A stretch of DNA of 64,000 bases from assembly GCA_035605975.1 (NCBI GenBank), contig DATNGG010000123.1:24146-88145 (forward strand), in the 5' to 3' direction. This stretch comes from CAIKMD01 sp035605975. Lineage in GTDB: Bacteria > Pseudomonadota > Alphaproteobacteria > ATCC43930 > CGMCC-115725. This document shows, in pieces, positions 62,299 through 64,000 of the stretch. The notes below the pieces were generated by a model. The model saw only the letters and a list, made by a program, of their open reading frames with translations, ran no database searches and had not been told where the DNA came from. Position 1 is the stretch's first letter. Every line of letters begins with the position of its first letter. The position numbers were made by a program, and so were the translations under genes.

Positions 62299-63999
62299 TC
62301 ATTCCTTCGGCATCGGGCCGGCGAGGCGTTCGGGATCGAGCCGCAGCTGAAACCAGTTGATGCCCCAATGGAGATTGGGACCGGTGGCGCGGCCGGTCGC
62401 GCCGAGCGTGCCGATGAGCTGGCCCTGCGTCACCGCCTCGTCCTGTTTGACCGCGAGCGAGGCGAGATGGATATAGACGCTCGACAGCCCATAGCCGTGG
62501 TCGATGATCACCGTGCCGCCGGTGAGGAAGAAATCCGGCGCGGCGAGCGTCACCCGGCCGGCGAGGCTTGCCTTCACCGGCGAGCCCGCCGGCGCGGCGA
62601 TGTCGACGCCGGTATGCGGCGCATGCGGCACGCCGTCGAGCACGGTCTGGCTGCCGAAGACGCCGCTGATCCTGCCAATGACCGGCCAGAGCGGCTTTCC
62701 CTCGAAGCCCAGCGCGTCGCTGTCGATGGCGCGCGCTGCGTCGGCAAGACCCTCTTCCGTCTTGATGCGCGCGAGCTCCGCCGGCGAGGGCGTGACCATC
62801 TCCCGCGGCAAGCCGTCGATGCGGCGCACATCCCAGTGCCGCGGCGCAACCGCGAGCACGCGATGCGCGCGCGTGCCGTCGGTGAAAACGACATCGAGCG
62901 CCGCCTCGCCTGCTGCGTCGCGGCCGAAGCCGATGATGAAATCGCCATCGGGCGCGACGCGGATCGGCTTGCCGTCGAGTGTCACGCGGGCGCCGCGATC
63001 GACCTCGCCGCGCAGCAGCCCGCCCTGCTCGGGCGTGCCGGTAAGGCGCAGCGTGCCGGCTTGCGCCGTGCCGCCGATGAGGAGCAAGGCAAAAGCGAGG
63101 CCCAGCAGCTTGCCCTGGGCCGGCGACGGCGCTTTGGGCTTGCCGCGCTTCGATGCGCCCTCCGCGGTCGCGCCGACCTTGCCGTCATGGAATTCGAGCG
63201 TCAGCGCCGCGCCCGGCGCGATCTCGGCGGCGCTGGTGACGATCTTGCCCTCGGCGGAGACGATCGCATAGCCGCTCTCGAGCTTGCGGTGAATCGCATC
63301 GAAGCAGGTTTGCAGCCGCGCCATCATCCCTTCGACGCGCTCGCGCCGCCGCTCGATGAGGCGGGTGGCGGCGTCATGCAGCCGCGGCGGCAAATGCTCG
63401 AGCCGCTCGCGCGCGCGGAGGATCGGTGCGTTGAGCGCGGCGGGATTGATCCGGCTCGAGGCCGCATCGAGCCGCGTGCGATCGGCGCGAATGAGATGCC
63501 TCAACGCGGCGCTCAAACGCTCGGCGCGATCGTCGAGCCGCTGCGCGGCATTGCCGATGAGCCCCGCGGGATCGGGCAGGCCGCGGCCGAGCCCCGCCAC
63601 ATGGTTGCGCCGCTCGGCAAGCCAGCGCGACAGCGAGGTCGAAAGCCGCAGCGCCTTCGCCTGGATCTCACCGATCAGCTCCGAGCGCACCGGCACCGCC
63701 ATCTCGGCCGCCGCGGTCGGCGTCGGCGCGCGCTTGTCGGCGGCGAAATCGATGAGCGTGGTGTCGGTCTCGTGGCCGACCGCCGAAATCAGCGGAATCG
63801 CCGAGGCGGCCGCCGCGCGCACCACGATCTCTTCGTTGAACGCCATCAGATCTTCGAGGCTGCCGCCGCCGCGCGCGACGATGATGAGATCGGGCCGCGG
63901 CACGAGGCCGCCCGGCGCCAAAGCGTTGAAGCCGGCGATCGCCGCCGCCACCTGCTCGGCCGCGCTCTCGCCCTGCACCGCCACCGGCCAGACCAGCAC
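62299..63999 (-). CDS. xseA: Exonuclease VII large subunit C-terminal part joined to an M23 peptidase domain (5' end outside window)
   Basis: A 566-codon reading frame, open at the right edge. Residues 1 to about 285 are the catalytic and coiled-coil part of XseA (IIVARGGGSLEDLMAFN, AVGHETDTTLIDFAADKRAPTPTAAAE, GYAIV, EFHDGKVGATAEG). After KPKAPSPAQGKLL comes a signal-peptide-like helix (LAFALLLIGGTAQA, 301-314) and a periplasmic M23-type domain with HTGVD (462-466) and YIHLASL. The usual HxH reads NLH here (N542). There is no stop or in-frame ATG/GTG between the parts. Fusion, lost stop, or sequencing frameshift are all possible. Confidence 0.8.
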   Translation of the reverse strand: MLVWPVAVQGESAAEQVAAAIAGFNALAPGGLVPRPDLIIVARGGGSLEDLMAFNEEIVVRAAAASAIPLISAVGHETDTTLIDFAADKRAPTPTAAAEMAVPVRSELIGEIQAKALRLSTSLSRWLAERRNHVAGLGRGLPDPAGLIGNAAQRLDDRAERLSAALRHLIRADRTRLDAASSRINPAALNAPILRARERLEHLPPRLHDAATRLIERRRERVEGMMARLQTCFDAIHRKLESGYAIVSAEGKIVTSAAEIAPGAALTLEFHDGKVGATAEGASKRGKPKAPSPAQGKLLGLAFALLLIGGTAQAGTLRLTGTPEQGGLLRGEVDRGARVTLDGKPIRVAPDGDFIIGFGRDAAGEAALDVVFTDGTRAHRVLAVAPRHWDVRRIDGLPREMVTPSPAELARIKTEEGLADAARAIDSDALGFEGKPLWPVIGRISGVFGSQTVLDGVPHAPHTGVDIAAPAGSPVKASLAGRVTLAAPDFFLTGGTVIIDHGYGLSSVYIHLASLAVKQDEAVTQGQLIGTLGATGRATGPNLHWGINWFQLRLDPERLAGPMPKE

Positions 64000-64000
64000 G

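Overview
This is a 64 kb stretch of GC-rich, gene-dense chromosome from an alphaproteobacterium, probably of the Rhodospirillales/Hyphomicrobiales type. That placement is an inference from gene content: short pyruvoyl phosphatidylserine decarboxylase next to pssA, the ctaC-ctaD-ctaB-(CoxF-like)-ctaG-ctaE-DUF983-SURF1 order, a class-3 glutamate-cysteine ligase, an electron-transfer-flavoprotein-beta type lysine methyltransferase, a STAS-MlaE permease, and the thrB-rnhA pair. No rRNA, tRNA or CRISPR array was seen. Starts were moved downstream of the longest ORF wherever a ribosome binding site, signal peptide or stop/start overlap argued for it.

Layout. 1-1.4 kb (minus): DUF1285, CoA-type Nudix hydrolase and DUF6111 genes. 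1.45-8.2 kb (plus): a Bat-like operon (MoxR ATPase, DUF58, BatA/DUF4159, large membrane protein). 8.2-9.8 kb: psd-pssA. 9.8-12.8 kb: a luciferase-like oxidoreductase, a palindrome-bounded GIY-YIG nuclease gene, and prfC. 13-17.2 kb: two tandem paralogous secreted proteins, an FAD monooxygenase and small envelope proteins. 17.2-20.7 kb (minus): a four-gene Mla-type lipid ABC system, then divergent apt. 21.3-25.2 kb (minus): a PotFGHI-like polyamine ABC system. 25.2-34 kb: lipoprotein, thrB-rnhA, peroxiredoxin, DsbD-like reductase, YqgE, and a thrC-M16 protease-GNAT operon. 34.1-37.0 kb: a complete IS1595-family transposon with cargo. 37.2-46.2 kb (minus): a PDR-type reductase, ABM protein, M32 carboxypeptidase and the aa3 cytochrome oxidase cluster. 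46.4-55.4 kb: tldD with a coupled glycoside-hydrolase-like gene, gshA, rsmE, a palindrome-bounded DUF559 gene, ubiA, a methyltransferase and pmbA (the TldD partner). 55.4-62.2 kb: diacylglycerol-kinase-like gene and a lipid A assembly/export run (MsbA-like exporter, DUF374 acyltransferase, waaA, lpxK, LpxL-like acyltransferase). 62.3-64 kb: a truncated-by-window ORF that joins the C-terminal part of exonuclease VII large subunit to an M23 peptidase.

The most interesting content is three compact mobile or presumably mobile units, each carrying a nuclease of a different fold: (i) a 2931-bp IS1595-family transposon with inverted ends and an 8-bp target duplication, carrying a DUF262-HNH protein plus a translationally coupled 60-aa basic protein; (ii) a 377-bp unit made of a GIY-YIG gene between perfect 29-bp inverted repeats that are themselves hairpins; (iii) a ~434-bp unit made of a DUF559 gene whose first and last codons lie inside inverted, hairpin-forming repeats. 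Units (ii) and (iii) share one architecture but not sequence, reminiscent of REP/RAYT pairs, and are my best candidate for an under-described system.
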